From the NCBI GenBank assembly GCA_001247695.2, contig LGRX02033405.1:19297-83296 (forward strand): a DNA stretch of 64,000 nt. The letters are read 5' to 3'. The position numbers were made by a program, and so were the translations under genes. This DNA is from Cymbomonas tetramitiformis. Taxonomy: Eukaryota > Chlorophyta > Pyramimonadophyceae > Pyramimonadales > Pyramimonadaceae. The notes under the pieces were generated by a model, which was not told the origin of the DNA, searched no databases, and was given only the letters and a program-made list of their open reading frames with translations. Positions 12,343-23,316 of this stretch are shown here, one piece after another (the first letter of the stretch is position 1; each line of letters begins with the position of its first letter).

Positions 12343-15300
12343 CTATATGTACGCGACCGGGTTTGCTGGCGGGGCTTGAGGCGGACTCTGCGATGGAGCC
12401 TCTAAGGGCATTCCAGAAGCTTCGGCCATGCTTCTGCGCAGGAACGCCACTTCTTCACGGCGCCTCCGCTGATCCTCCTCTAAGAACTGGACAGGACCAC
12501 ACCGCACGCCCCAGTGCGCGAAATTCAGCTACTCGCCACATAATGGATCCAGCCACACAACTTCCCCCACCCGCGGCAATAAACACCCACCTAATGCCCA
12601 GGATGACGGCAAGGCGGGTTTGGATCAGCATCGGGCACGGGGTGAATGGCTGAAGGGTGGAGATGCAAGATTGGATCAGCACCGGGCAGGAATGTATGGC
12701 CGGATCGTGGCGGTGCAGGATTGGATCAGCACCGGGCAGGGATGTATGGTTGGATGGTGGCGGTGCAGGATTGGATCATGGCCAGGCGGGGACGCAGACG
12801 GGCGGCTGGGTTGCGGCGCAGGATTGGATCATGGCCAGCGGGGACGTGCAGACGGGCGGCTGGGTTGTGGCGCAGGATTGGATCACCGCCAGGTGGGGAC
12901 GTGCAGACGGGCGGCTGGGTTGTGGCGCAGGATTGGACCATCGCCAGGCGGGGACGTGCAGACGGGGGCGGCTGGGTTGCGGCGCAGGTTGCTGCAGCAC
13001 CTTGCAGCGGTCCTCGAGGTCGCCCACCCCTGTGGAAAGGCGCTCCACCTCGAGCTCGAGCCAGTCTGTCTGCTCTCTCGTGACTCTGTTTGCATTCGCC
13101 AACCCCTCCTCTTGCTGCGAGAGCCGCTTCTTGAGCCCCAGCACTGTCTCCCGTACCACGGCTCGCTCCTGACGGACCTGTGCATCCCAAAGCCCAAGTC
13201 CAAACTTTACACGCGATCCGCCCACAGTGACTTTACGAAACTCGCCAGTCCTCCCAAGTCAGACACGCCTGTACAACAGATGTAACCACCTCTTTTTGTG
13301 TGGCGAACCAGGGCCTTAAGACAAGTCAGCAGCAGAGCACTGAATACCTCGTGACTGCGGGACGAAGAGCAGGGGCGATCCTCAGACCACCCAGCATCGT
13401 GACCGTCGGTTTGGCCGAAAAAGAACTAGAATAGCATGGCACCGGGGGGCAGCGCGCGCAAGTGTGCAAAGGACTGCGCTGAGCACTTTGTGGAAGCGAT
13501 CCACACACCTGCACGATGCGCTTTGTGCGGGTCTCCCCGGAGAGAAAGGCAGGGTGCAGCTTTTTCTCCTCCCCCGGATACCCAACCTCCAGCCCAGAGA
13601 GTTGCAGGCGGAAACTGTATAGACCCGCCCGCCACCATCTCAAACACCGGAGGGGCAACCGTGGTTACAGCACACATCACCATGCACCCACATAACCGTC
13701 TCGCTTCCTGAATGACGTTCACTAAACATGTTCGTTGGCCAAGCCCACAGATCACTAACAAACACATGCAAGGGGCAAGCAGGCAGGCAGGGGGTGGGGG
13801 CTAGTGAGCACACACCTCTTTGACGGCGGCTTGACCTCGGCGCCAGACTGTCTGCTCCAGACAATCGCAGTCAAAGTGTCAGCTTTTATTGAGACTCCGA
13901 GGGCCATTACTGTGCGATTTGGAAGGGAATGGGTTGAATTGTGTGGAGGATGTACCCAAACGAGGGCTACTACCAGCAACCATGCAGAAGACACGGCACA
14001 GGTCTATCAGAAGTCGGGTACAACACGCAGGAGTCAGGCATCTAAAAGCAGGAGCGCCGAACCACCAAGCTATGAGCGGGAGTCCAGAGCCCCTAAGGGT
14101 GCTATGAGCGGGATCGCATCGCTACTAAGGGGGCGACGAGCGCGAGCCCTTCGCCGCTAAGGGGGCTGCGAGTGGGAGCCTCTCGTTGCTAAGGGTGCGA
14201 CGAGCAGAAGCTCAGAGCCCCTAAGGGTGTTATGAGCTGGAGCGCCTCGCTGCTAAGGGGGCTACAGGTAGGGGTTCAGCGCTTCAAAAGCTGAGCTGAG
14301 TAGGAGGAGAAACTTTGTTCACAGCGCAGTTTCGCAGCGAAAGGGCTTATCACGAGCCAAAAAGCCATCGTTGAACTTATGAACGTTAAATGTAGGTATT
14401 TGCTCCCTTTCAAGCAAGGCGCACGACTCATCCAAACATACATTTCATCCGCCATCCCAGACCGTTGCATAAACACCTCAGTACCGGAGTGGTTCCTATT
14501 TCATGCCCCCAAAACCGCTGTGCAGCAGAATTCCACTGTCGAACTGGTACGAGCAGTTATTCGTGATAAGAGCTTGAATGGCGTGAGACGGGAGACTGAC
14601 CCTGCACGCGGCGCTGGGAGGTGCAGCACCCACAGCTCGTTGAACACCTCGGACTTGTTGCATCCGCCGAATACCAGCAAAGCGCTACTGGAGATCGCAG
14701 TCGCAGAGTGATGCGCGCGCACGGTCGGCAGCATGCCCGGGTCCACGTCAGCCTGGACCTTCTCGAGAGTGTCTCGGCGAAGTACGGTGCTGCAGAAGTC
14801 CCGCAACACCCGTGCGCACAACAGTAAGCGGCGCTCGAGACCCGAGACCACACGCACCTGCGACAGGGTCGAGCGTCACTTCGTTGCGCGCGCGAGGGGT
14901 CAGAGTTCGCTTGAGATTTGGAATGAGCCATTCAGCTGATGCCGACTGGCGTGGGAGTAGGCGAGGGGAAAGGCAGTTCTTCGTCCAAGGAAGAACTCAC
15001 AGTTTCTCGTTGAATCCGACGGAGATGTTCGCGCGGTCCCCTCCGCTTCCGACCAAATCGGTGATGACTCCTGCAGAACGGGAACACTGCACCACTTAAT
15101 TCGTCCACACCTCCGCAGGCTATCGGATTCCAGTTCTCAAGAAGCTGGAGAGAGCGCAAAGAGCGAGAAACGTGGTCCCCCACTAACCGTGAGTGATACC
15201 TTCACAGGCATTCGTACAGCCCGACGCACAGCGACAGGGGGGAACAAAACGGAGGTTCAAACCCGACCAACCTTCAGAGCCCTGCGGAGAACAGTGAGCT

Positions 15301-16169
15301 TGGCAAAGGCGCGGCGCGTGCTGGTGGAGTTGGGAACCCGAGCGTGCTACTCAACTCGAAAGCTCGGGGGGAAAGTAAAGATAGCGAGAGTAACTACCTC
15401 CAAAAATGAAGATGTATGGCCCGATCGAGGTCGTAGTGTGCGCAGTCAGCGCGGAGGGCAGCGGATTCTTGAATGGCTTGCACTCCATTGTCACTGTGTC
15501 CCATAGCCAAATACTGGAGTTAGCCCCCTGCGCACCCGTGCCGCCCGCGATGGCCACGCGCCAGTCGAAGAGCAAGGTAGTATGCTCCGAGAGCGGCGGG
15601 AGAACGGCGGGGTCCATGCGGATTCGTGTCCAAGACATGTTCTCCACGTCCAAAATGAAGATATCGTTCAGCCATTTCTTGCCGTCCCACCCACCGACAA
15701 CGGCCATTGCGGAAGAACTTATCATCGTTGCGGAGTGATTCTCGCGCGGGGACGGGATGTCTCCAAAGGTTTTCGGGCTGGTCCAGGACATAGTGTCGGC
15801 TTCGGTATCCAACATGTAGAGGCCATTCACCGGCGAGGGGGACTGTACGCCCCGGCCTCCAAAAACGATGATAGTGTTGCTTCCAGCGAGCACCGTGGTG
15901 TGCAGAGCGACTCTGCAGGACTGTTCCTCCGGTTTCGTCTCGAGGGAGAAGAAGCTGGTGGAGGACCCCGAGAAACGGATCTCGGGCCAATTTTTCCAAC
16001 GGATATGGCTGAGGGATAGGTGCCACACTTCCGGGGAGGGTTCGGAGGAACCTTGTACAAACCCTCCTATTACAAGCAGGCCGAGAGCATTTCCTCGAGA
16101 CACAAGAGTGGCGGTGTGTCCCCACCTAGGGGTTGGGCTTTGGTTGTTCGCAGGTGTGATGCGGGCCCA
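12343..16169 (-). CDS. Kelch-repeat protein with C-terminal coiled coil (partial gene model)
   Basis: Exon 16169-15398 (acceptor TATTTTCAG, donor GGAG|GTAG) encodes about 257 residues with four to five kelch blades. Each has a VIGG/FGG/VGG/AGG turn and a distal Trp (for example MSWTSP, MSWTRI). It joins in phase to 15070-15001 (donor ACT|GTGAGT) and to 14789-14601, which carries another blade (HHSATAISSSALLVFGG). Further down, 13177-13001 is a 59-codon charged coiled coil bounded by CACAG and AAG|GTGCTG. The last exon is 12479-12343, with a charged helix (EEDQRRRREEVAFLRRSM), a Pro tail and stop TAG. Kelch plus coiled coil is typical of scaffold or polarity proteins such as Tea1-like or acyl-CoA-binding kelch proteins; the exact family is not resolved. 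The first exon(s) upstream of 16169 and one or more exons between 14600 and 12480 are not identified, so the model is incomplete. Confidence 0.72.
12640..12990. repeat. Minisatellite, about 54-bp unit
   Basis: Imperfect tandem copies built on GCAGGATTGGATCA followed by a GC-rich spacer with GACGTGCAGACGGGCGGCTG. It lies in an apparent intron of the kelch gene. It keeps several frames open on both strands, so the long frames here are artefacts of the repeat. Confidence 0.8.
14040..14280. repeat. Degenerate tandem repeat, about 40-45-bp unit
   Basis: Repeats of GCTAAGGG(T/G)GC followed by a (T)A/CGAGCG(G/C)GAGC block, about six irregular copies. It lies between kelch-gene exons 14789-14601 and 13177-13001, so it is presumably intronic. 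Confidence 0.65.
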
Positions 16170-17268
16170 CTGAAAATATTCGGTGCAAAAAGCGTTAGCT
16201 TTCATACTTCTATAGCGTATTCAGTTCGCGCAAAAACATAAATCTGGTGGTGAAATAAAAAGTTTCGACGTTGTCTGGCATAGCCTTCCTTCTTTATTAC
16301 ACACGTGAAGCACGCATGACGTTGACAGACGACAGTGTTAAAATGACGATGACAGAAACAGGAACGATACGAAATCCTTCTTCACTTCACCGGCATGCAC
16401 TGGATGCCTTCAACGCACGTTTGGAAAGGCATCCCACTTTGCAATGCTATCGGTGCGAGGGAGCATGCGTGCCCCTGCTTTTTAACTCGATCGAATGGAA
16501 ATGTTGAGCCAAAACGTTGTATATGCGTTCCGGAACTAAGGGGTAGCCTTCCGGTTCGCTTTCGGTTTGGATCCCTCGCCTGTCCTGCACCATTCGAGTC
16601 AGTCCAGTGCACCTCAACGCTCAAGCGAAGGATCGAGCAGAAGGAACCGGAAGCGTTCGCGTTCTGGCAAGTTCTCCTCTCTCGTCCGTCTCTCGGCCTA
16701 TGAACAATCGAATGATGAATGAAGCTATCCTATGTGCTGAGTTTCCCACGTACGATTACCTCTGTAGACTCAAGACTGTAGATAGGCTCTCTCGGTTTCT
16801 GTTTCTCGTTTCTGATTCACCGTCGTGTCGATGTCGATGTCGGGTGCAATCGAAAGTATGACATGACAATCGGAATGACGATGACGATGACGATGACGAA
16901 AGACGTAGACGCAGACGGATGACGATGACGTCGAACGGTTACAACACACTCGACTGTGTTGTGATGTTGAACTGCAACACGCGTGTCAAGGTGTCGGGCG
17001 AAACCAGTACTGTACCTCGTACTGTGGACACAGTACAGAGTGACACTGTCGCTGTTGACTGTGTCACTGTCGACTGCGACCGTGACCCCCCCGTTACACG
17101 CCCGCGCCCGCGCTGCGCCCCCTCCCCCGAATGAACGAATGAACCACCCACCGCACCGCACCAGCACCACCCTCCCACGTGGTTGATACTTGATAGTTGA
17201 TAGGTTCCCCTCGCGGGACAAAAAATCGTGAACCGTTTTTTTCAATAAATCCTGACCCCCAGAGTTTA
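16170..17268. other. Upstream region of the kelch gene, missing 5' exon
   Basis: The kelch gene must start somewhere here, because the frame at 16169 opens at a splice acceptor. I could not identify its first exon. A GATGAC hexanucleotide microsatellite lies near 16876-16905, with a CTGT/GACTGTGTCACTGTC-rich stretch at 16980-17090. Confidence 0.35.
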
Positions 17269-18128
17269 CTCTCGTCCCCAGAGTTTAGACGAGCCGCGCT
17301 TCGCGCGGCTACCCGCGATTCGATTCGAGGGCTGCGTTACTTGATGATTGTGGAGCTCGTCTAAATCTCTCCGGACGCCCATAAGCTCAATCTGCGTTAC
17401 AAACCCTAAGTAATATTCGCGCTCTTTCGGTCCGGAGACTCGGGTTCCAGAGTACCCAGGCGAGGGTTTGATGTTTATGTTCGAATGTGTGTCACACAAT
17501 GTTGTTGTGAAGACCTAACTCTAGGGTCCAAGTAAAGTTAAGCCGTCCAGTATTTTCATCGGAAGGTCCGAAGAGATTCCTGGGGAGCGACAAAGGAATG
17601 CATCGTATTTCGATCTCTGGAATTGTACATGGACTGTCGGATTCGGAAAATTTCCACCGTTAAAAATGAACGGACCAGTTTAAGCAGCTCAGCTCAGCTC
17701 TACCTTACTTGTGAGTTGTGAGCTTGTGACGCTCTGGAACCCGAGTCTCCGGACCGAAATAGCGCGGATATTACTTAGGGTTTGTAACGCATATTAAGCT
17801 GGTGCTGGTGCTGGTGGGGGTCCGCGTCCGAAGACGAGCTTTAGGGGTGCCCAACTAAAGTTGAGCCGTCCAATGTTTTCAGATCGGGAACATCGGAAGG
17901 TCCGAAGAGATTCCTGGGGAGCAACAAAGGAATGTATCGTATTTTGATCTCTGGAATCGTATATGGACTGTCGGATTCGGAAAATTGCCACTGTTAAAAA
18001 TGAACGGACCAGTTTAAGTTGGGCAGCTCTAACGAGCTTGCAGCTTCACAATCATCAAGTAACGGCCCTCGACCCGAATCGCGGGTGCCCACGCGAAGCG
18101 TGGGTCGTCTAAACTCTGGGGACGAGAG
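17269..18128. mobile_element. Non-autonomous DNA transposon with long inverted repeats, TA-flanked
   Basis: The left end CTCTCGTCCCCAGAGTTTAG is mirrored by CTAAACTCTGGGGACGAGAG at 18109-18128. The inverted arms run about 90 bp (17269-17365 and 18040-18128) and include a small AGCCGCGC..GCGCGGCT hairpin. A TA dinucleotide flanks both ends (17267-17268 and 18129-18130), as in Tc1/mariner-like TA target duplications. A second, inner inverted pair lies at 17393-17452 and 17731-17790. An internal direct repeat of about 170 bp occurs at 17526-17694 and 17847-18019. No transposase frame is present, so it is a composite MITE-like element. Confidence 0.6.
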
Positions 18129-18582
18129 TATGACCTAGTTTGTAGTTCCTGTGTTCAAGATAAAAGATATTTAGTTCGTATTATTCATTTCAATAAGTCG
18201 TCCTTCTTAACGTGATAGTGCGCAACTATTCAGAGAGAAGCAAACCGTAGAACTCGTTATTTTCAGAGCCTCCACATACCGCGATGGCTCCAACGCATGG
18301 TGTGCCACAGATGTCCTTGTCGAACGGTGGGTATGGGAGGAGCGCCCTCGCAGCCCCTTGCATTCCCTGGTGCTGTCGACTTCTGGCGTGAGGTCTCGCG
18401 GCGGCTCGCTGCGCCTCTTGGAGTGATTCCGACTTGTGAGGGGAACGTTTGCGGGTTTCTGACTTGTGACGTGAGCTCTCGCGAGTGGTTGCGCCCCTTG
18501 AAGTGCCGCCGACTTGTGGCGTGAGGTCTCTAGGCTTGTTGCATGACTCTTGGACTGATGCCGCCATGTTCTGGAGGTGTGG
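17412..18582. repeat. Copy 1 of a 1,171-bp tandem duplication (empty site)
   Basis: This stretch recurs as 18585-18687 plus 24151-25218, which also sums to exactly 1,171 bp. I noticed only one substitution (A versus C in GATGTTT(A/C)TGTTCG). The two copies are separated by two bases. Copy 1 is uninterrupted across GAAGAC^CTAACTC (17514/17515), where copy 2 is split by the YR retrotransposon. Confidence 0.9.
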
Positions 18583-18687
18583 ACAATATTCGCGCTCTTT
18601 CGGTCCGGAGACTCGGGTTCCAGAGTACCCAGGCGAGGGTTTGATGTTTCTGTTCGAATGTGTGTCACACAATGTTGTTGTGAAGAC

Positions 18688-18843
18688 TGATGGTTTTCTG
18701 ATCAGTGTAGGATGACAGGCAGTATGACTGTCATCCGGAGCAGATCTGAAAACTGAGGTTTTCTGATCAGTCGGAGGCATAAGAGGCCAGCTACGGACTG
18801 AGAGGGCCTCTTGCCGTGTTACTGTGGACTTGTGTGGACTTTC
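18688..18843 (+). repeat. Split direct repeat A1
   Basis: 156 bp, repeated without visible change at 23336-23491. It contains two GGTTTTCTGATCAG segments. It forms the left end of the YR retrotransposon. Confidence 0.93.
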
Positions 18844-18966
18844 ATCGACTGTGTCGGTTTTTACAGTTTACTGTCCGTTTTTGCAGTTTGTGTCCGTTTT
18901 TGCAGTTCTGTAACACCGTAAGCTTTTCAGTGCGCACATACTTTCAGTAGTATTCGTATATTGATT

Positions 18967-19818
18967 ATGGAGTGGTTCACCGACCCAATTTTGTGTCAAA
19001 GACGAATTGATGATTTGCACGCGCAGCCAGCGTACGCGACCGCTTTTGCCGCTTTCCAAGATGGAGAGGACCTCTCGCAACCGCAAATGAAGTTGATGCG
19101 ACAAATGGAGAGAGCGACTGCCCGACTTGCTGAGCTTAAGGGACTGTCGCAAGTAGCCTCAGGAGACCGTAAGCGTCCGTGGGAGGCAGCAGTAGACCTC
19201 ACTCAGCTTCCAGGGTCCGATCGCCTTGAATTGACTCGCAACGATGATGGCAAGGACAAGGGACTCCGCAAACAGTTTTTAGAGACCCAGCACCACTTCG
19301 TGGCACACTCAGCGTCACAGTTGGCGCTTAATGACGCCAAGAAGGAATTGGAAGGTGTGGAGCTGCCTGAGACCGTCACTCTTGCTCTTGAATTCTTGTC
19401 TGAGACAGCGGAAAAAGGTGTGGCACGCGCCAAGGCGCGCGCAAAAATTTTGGCCTTGGTTTCGGACAAAGGCCCTGAAGTGGGCTGGAAAATCTGCGAG
19501 AAACTTGAACGTAAGTCGTACGCTGACGATGAGGAAGACGAAAAGCTAATGCGCAAAGCTGAAAAAGAAGTAAAGGCAGAAAAAATGCACGCTGCGCAAG
19601 CTGCGGCTGCCAAGGGGCGGACGAAGGGCCTAGGCAGGGGTGCCTTTGCTGTGTCTCGTCCGACTGCTCCTGGAGCGCCTCCGCCACCGCCGCCTGTTCA
19701 GGCAGGGCGTGGCAGCCAGCTCCAATGCTGGAATTGTAATGAATGGGGGCACCACCAAAACCAATGCTCGCAACCGCGCCCAGCCGGCAGAGGCCGTGGC
19801 AGAGGCTCGGATCGTTGA
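18967..19818 (+). CDS. gag: Gag-like protein of the YR retrotransposon
   Basis: The first ATG is at 18967; a frame without ATG extends six bases upstream. The product is 283 residues, highly charged and helical in the middle (Lys/Glu/Ala-rich), with a Gly/Pro/Arg-rich tail. A CCHC zinc knuckle (CWNCNEWGHHQNQC, about residues 255-268) supports a nucleocapsid-like RNA-binding role in packaging the element's transcript. It is the first frame after A1. The RT frame begins 70 nt downstream in another frame. Gag proteins of this order are poorly conserved, so the call rests on position and the knuckle. Confidence 0.82.
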   Translation: MEWFTDPILCQRRIDDLHAQPAYATAFAAFQDGEDLSQPQMKLMRQMERATARLAELKGLSQVASGDRKRPWEAAVDLTQLPGSDRLELTRNDDGKDKGLRKQFLETQHHFVAHSASQLALNDAKKELEGVELPETVTLALEFLSETAEKGVARAKARAKILALVSDKGPEVGWKICEKLERKSYADDEEDEKLMRKAEKEVKAEKMHAAQAAAAKGRTKGLGRGAFAVSRPTAPGAPPPPPPVQAGRGSQLQCWNCNEWGHHQNQCSQPRPAGRGRGRGSDR

Positions 19819-19888
19819 ATTCTAAAGAATGTAGAGCCACGAAGGCTAGTACAATGAGCTTAGCGGAATGCTTTGCAGTTGAGGTGGA

Positions 19889-22114
19889 ATGCCCAACTTA
19901 AATGTAACTTTTGGGGACGAAACCCTAAATTGTAATGAACTTTTGGCCCGCGGGCTGTTGTTTCCTTGTGTTTCAGGTCTTGAATTGTCTGAGGAAGAGA
20001 TTGGCGAGGCCATACCTTTGTGTGAACAGGACGTTCCTGTGCCCCGTGTTGCGGGAAGACTTAGGGAGCGAGCCTCCTTTTGGCGAACCTTTGTCCGCTC
20101 TTCGTACGTTATGTCTTGGATTGAGAGAGGATTTAACTTGAAGTTTAAGGATGGCAGGGCTCCGCCCCGAGTGCACTTGCCTAACCACGTGTCTGCTGTT
20201 AGGCATACCGCCTTTGTTACTGACGCTGTGCAGGAGTGTGTGCTTATGGGCGCCTTGAGAGAGGTGCCCAGCAAGCCGCGGGTTGTCCTGCCTTTAATGG
20301 TGGACGACTCTCGGGACAAATTACGGCTGATCTTCAACGGTAAGTGGCTCAATGCCTTTCTAATCTTTCCTAAGTTCAAGTATGAACACCTTCAGCCTTT
20401 TGTAGACCTGCTTAGGAGGGATGACGGGTTGTTTTACTTTGACTATAAGTCAGGGTATTATCACGTTGACCTCCACGAGATGTCTCGTACCTATGTTGCT
20501 GTTGAGTGGCAGGGTAGATTCTTTGAGTTTTGTGTGCTGCCTTTTGGTCTAGCCCCAGCTTGCTGGGTGTTTACGAAGATCAACAAGGAGCTCGTAGGTA
20601 AGTGGCGGGGTCTCGGGTTCCGCGTGCACCCCTACGTGGACGACTTTGCTTTTGCTGTGAGGGCTCCTACACTCACGGACCCCTCGGCTTTGGCTGTGTT
20701 GTCCCGTATTATGCGGGACGTGCGGGAGGCGGGCTGGCTCGTGTCTGAGTCCAAGTCTCAGCTGTTTTTCACACGGGCCCTTGTGCATATTGGCATAGGC
20801 ATAGACCTGGAGGGGGGGGTCTTGTTCGTGCCTGAGAAGGCTCTGGGCAAGATCCGTGCTTGTGTGTCAGACTTGTTGAGGCTATTTCATAGGTTGCCTC
20901 TGAGACTTGTGGCTAAGTTTGCAGGCTTAGTTAATGCACAGTGGTTTGTACTAGGGGGTGTCACCAGACTGTATGCTAGGGCGGCTGCAGTACTCATAGC
21001 CGACACCCTGACTTGGGGCTCGTGGGCTTCTCATGTCCCGGGTACTGATGCTCTTCGGACAGAGCTTGAGTTTTGGCTGACAGACGGCTTTCGTAGGCAT
21101 CAGAGAGGCATCTGGGAGCCCAGGGGGGCGGGGCTTCAGCTGGAGACAGTCCATGCGGACACCTCTGAGGTGGCATGGGGTTCCTGGCTGGAGCAGTCCT
21201 TTGGGGGACCTGAGCTGCTTGGCCACAGTTATCTGACCATGTCGGACAGACTGAAGTCATCCACTCTCAGGGAGCTCAGGGGCATTTTTGACTCTCTCCG
21301 AGCATTTGATGTGGCTGGCAGGCTGAGAGGGAAGAGGGTGCTTGTCATTTGTGACAACCAGGCTGTGCATTTTGTCATTGAGTCTGGCAGCAGGCATCAG
21401 GAGCTTCAGGAGTTGGCTTTAGCGGTGCATGATTTCTGTGCTGACCACGGGGTGGTTTTGTCCTCCCTTTGGATGCCCAGGGAGTTTGAGGCCCGGGCTG
21501 ATGCCCTGTCCAAGATCAGAGACCATGATGACTGGATGGTCAACCCGGCAATCTTTCGGTGGGCTGACCCATGGATTGCCGGGGGGTGGAGGCACACCCG
21601 GGACAGGTTTGCAACTGACAAGAATTGTCTTGTTTTTGACAGTGCAGGTGCCCCCTCCTTCAACAGTGCTTGGCACTGTCCAGGTACGTCGGGGGTTGAC
21701 ACTTTCGGTCAGACGGACTGGCGGAAGCACGTCAACTGGTGCAACCCGCCTTTCCGGATGATCGGGAGGCTCCTGCTGTTTCTGCAGGCTGAGAGGGCTG
21801 CAGCCTCCATTGTGGCCCCGGTCTGGACTTTCCAGCCGTGGTGGGTCTTGCTGTGTCCCGACGGGGTTCACTTAGCAGACTGTGTGGTGCAGTGGACGGA
21901 GCTCCAGCCCTCAGCGGACACCTTCCTCCCTGGCCTCGGAAGGGCCAATGAAGGGGGTGTGGGCTTGCCTGACTTTCGGGTCCTCCTCTTGCGGGTCTCC
22001 TTCGATGAGAGGGAGCCTGCAGGCCCTGGTCCCCGCTGTACCTTGGGGGGTTGCATGGCTTGTGACTGGGGTAGGGGTATGAGATGGGGGCTGCCTTTCA
22101 TGCAGGCATCATAG
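19889..22114 (+). CDS. Reverse transcriptase-RNase H polyprotein
   Basis: 741 residues from ATG 19889. RT motifs are in order: RLIFNGKWLN (about 146), FDYKSGYYHVDL (about 184), LPFGLAPACWVF (about 217), the catalytic YVDD at 249-252, then HIGIGIDLEGG. RNase H follows: VHADTSEVAWGSW (about 420), VICDNQAVHFVI (about 485), RADALSK (about 537). The C-terminal part has VNWCNPPFRMIG and APVWTFQPWW, a block found after RNase H in DIRS-order elements. NPPF recalls the adenine-methyltransferase-like region of some of them, but I cannot confirm an active methylase. It copies the element RNA into DNA. The frame overlaps the recombinase start by 31 nt. Confidence 0.93.
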   Translation: MPNLNVTFGDETLNCNELLARGLLFPCVSGLELSEEEIGEAIPLCEQDVPVPRVAGRLRERASFWRTFVRSSYVMSWIERGFNLKFKDGRAPPRVHLPNHVSAVRHTAFVTDAVQECVLMGALREVPSKPRVVLPLMVDDSRDKLRLIFNGKWLNAFLIFPKFKYEHLQPFVDLLRRDDGLFYFDYKSGYYHVDLHEMSRTYVAVEWQGRFFEFCVLPFGLAPACWVFTKINKELVGKWRGLGFRVHPYVDDFAFAVRAPTLTDPSALAVLSRIMRDVREAGWLVSESKSQLFFTRALVHIGIGIDLEGGVLFVPEKALGKIRACVSDLLRLFHRLPLRLVAKFAGLVNAQWFVLGGVTRLYARAAAVLIADTLTWGSWASHVPGTDALRTELEFWLTDGFRRHQRGIWEPRGAGLQLETVHADTSEVAWGSWLEQSFGGPELLGHSYLTMSDRLKSSTLRELRGIFDSLRAFDVAGRLRGKRVLVICDNQAVHFVIESGSRHQELQELALAVHDFCADHGVVLSSLWMPREFEARADALSKIRDHDDWMVNPAIFRWADPWIAGGWRHTRDRFATDKNCLVFDSAGAPSFNSAWHCPGTSGVDTFGQTDWRKHVNWCNPPFRMIGRLLLFLQAERAAASIVAPVWTFQPWWVLLCPDGVHLADCVVQWTELQPSADTFLPGLGRANEGGVGLPDFRVLLLRVSFDEREPAGPGPRCTLGGCMACDWGRGMRWGLPFMQAS

Positions 22115-23316
22115 GCACTGGGGAGCAGTGGGCTGGCCTGCAGTTCTCCGTGACGGACCCGCTGGAGATGCAGCTGCGGGCAGACATGCTGTTGGCGGTG
22201 TCTGGCACCCGTGAGGCTAGCACCATGCGGGGCTACTCTCGGGTGTTCGTACGGTACCAGGCTTTCTGTCAGGACCGTGACCCACCTAGGGTGCCTGTTC
22301 CTGCTGACCCGGTCACGGTGGCTATGTACTTACAGTACATAGCCAATGCGGCCAGGACCTTCTCTGTGGTGAAGACCGCTTCGGCTATGGTTTTCACTGC
22401 TCATGATTTGGCTCTGGTCCCGGCAGACCGGAACCCCACCTCTCATCGGCTGGTGGCCGCGGTGCGGGAGGCAGCTCACAGGAGGCTGGGGGACAGGCGG
22501 CTCAACAGGAAGGAGCCGCTGGAGTTTGCATTTGTACAGAGTGGTGCTCGTTGCTGGTTGATGCTGGGAGGTGTCACTCGGCAGATGTTTGCTACACTGG
22601 GTTTGGACATGTGGACAGGCTTCTGGCGGTATGACTGTGCGGAGAAGGTGAGACTGCGGGATATGAAGTTCTGTGAGACCCACATGACCACCTTCCTCGA
22701 GAAGCGGAAGACGGACAAGTACAGGTATGGTCAGCTGGTGGAGGTTGCCCGAGCGGCGGAGGGGCAGCCTTTGTGCCCAGTGGAGGTCAGTCAGAGGTGG
22801 GTTGACACTCAGATTGCACGGGGAGTGCAGCCCGACGAGCCCCTGTTTCAGCAGATTGATGGCAGGCGGTTTCAGCGGGACCCGTCGGCTGACTGCCTGA
22901 CGGGGAAGAGGCTGGACTATCCTCAGCTGAGGAGGTACCTGTTCAGGATGCTGGGTGAGGCTTCTGGCTTGGACCCCGATGCTCTGAGGCAGCTGTATGG
23001 GACCCAGTCCCTGCGGTCTGGTGGGGCTACGGCGGTGGCTGCGGCTGACCAGGTTACTGATTTCGAGTTCAATCAGTACGGTGGCTGGAGCTCGTCGGCG
23101 GCTGCGGCCACCTACAAAGCTACCAACCTCAACCGCAGGCTGGCGGTGTCCAGAAGCATGCCCCATGCTCAGCAGAGTAGGCGGCCTTTCTTGTCTGATT
23201 GCTTGTTGTTGTCATGCATTACATGTGCACTGCTTTGTGGTGATCTTTGTGTGCTTGCACCGGCCGGGTTCCATTCACATATGTGTCATATGTGTCATGC
23301 AAGCTGGGCTATGTAG
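22084..23316 (+). CDS. Tyrosine recombinase of the YR retrotransposon
   Basis: 410 residues from ATG 22084, overlapping the end of the RT frame. The fold is recognisable: an N-terminal helical domain, Arg in GFWRYDCAEKVRLRDM (about 182), a Lys in KRKTDKYRYG, box II TQSLRSGGAT (Q308-R311), GGWSS, and the nucleophile Tyr in AAATYKA (Y344). It would insert circular cDNA into the target. Odd point: box II is normally H-x-x-R and here reads Q-x-x-R. The last 20 or so codons run into B1 and end HMCHASWAM, so the true C-terminus may instead come from splicing to 23517. Confidence 0.9.
   Translation: MGAAFHAGIIGTGEQWAGLQFSVTDPLEMQLRADMLLAVSGTREASTMRGYSRVFVRYQAFCQDRDPPRVPVPADPVTVAMYLQYIANAARTFSVVKTASAMVFTAHDLALVPADRNPTSHRLVAAVREAAHRRLGDRRLNRKEPLEFAFVQSGARCWLMLGGVTRQMFATLGLDMWTGFWRYDCAEKVRLRDMKFCETHMTTFLEKRKTDKYRYGQLVEVARAAEGQPLCPVEVSQRWVDTQIARGVQPDEPLFQQIDGRRFQRDPSADCLTGKRLDYPQLRRYLFRMLGEASGLDPDALRQLYGTQSLRSGGATAVAAADQVTDFEFNQYGGWSSSAAAATYKATNLNRRLAVSRSMPHAQQSRRPFLSDCLLLSCITCALLCGDLCVLAPAGFHSHMCHMCHASWAM

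Noticed and set aside
12620..13285. Gly/Trp-rich plus-strand frames and Pro-rich minus-strand frames
   Set aside because: They span the 54-bp minisatellite; only the coiled-coil stretch 13177-13001 outside it looks like real coding sequence.
18207..18780. 153-184-codon minus-strand Ser/Arg/His-rich frames in the duplicated unit
   Set aside because: Low-complexity, overlapping in two frames, and ending inside repeat boundaries; no codon or domain evidence.
22330..23166. 278-codon minus-strand frame opposite the recombinase
   Set aside because: Antisense of a clear tyrosine recombinase; composition is the complement of the real coding strand.
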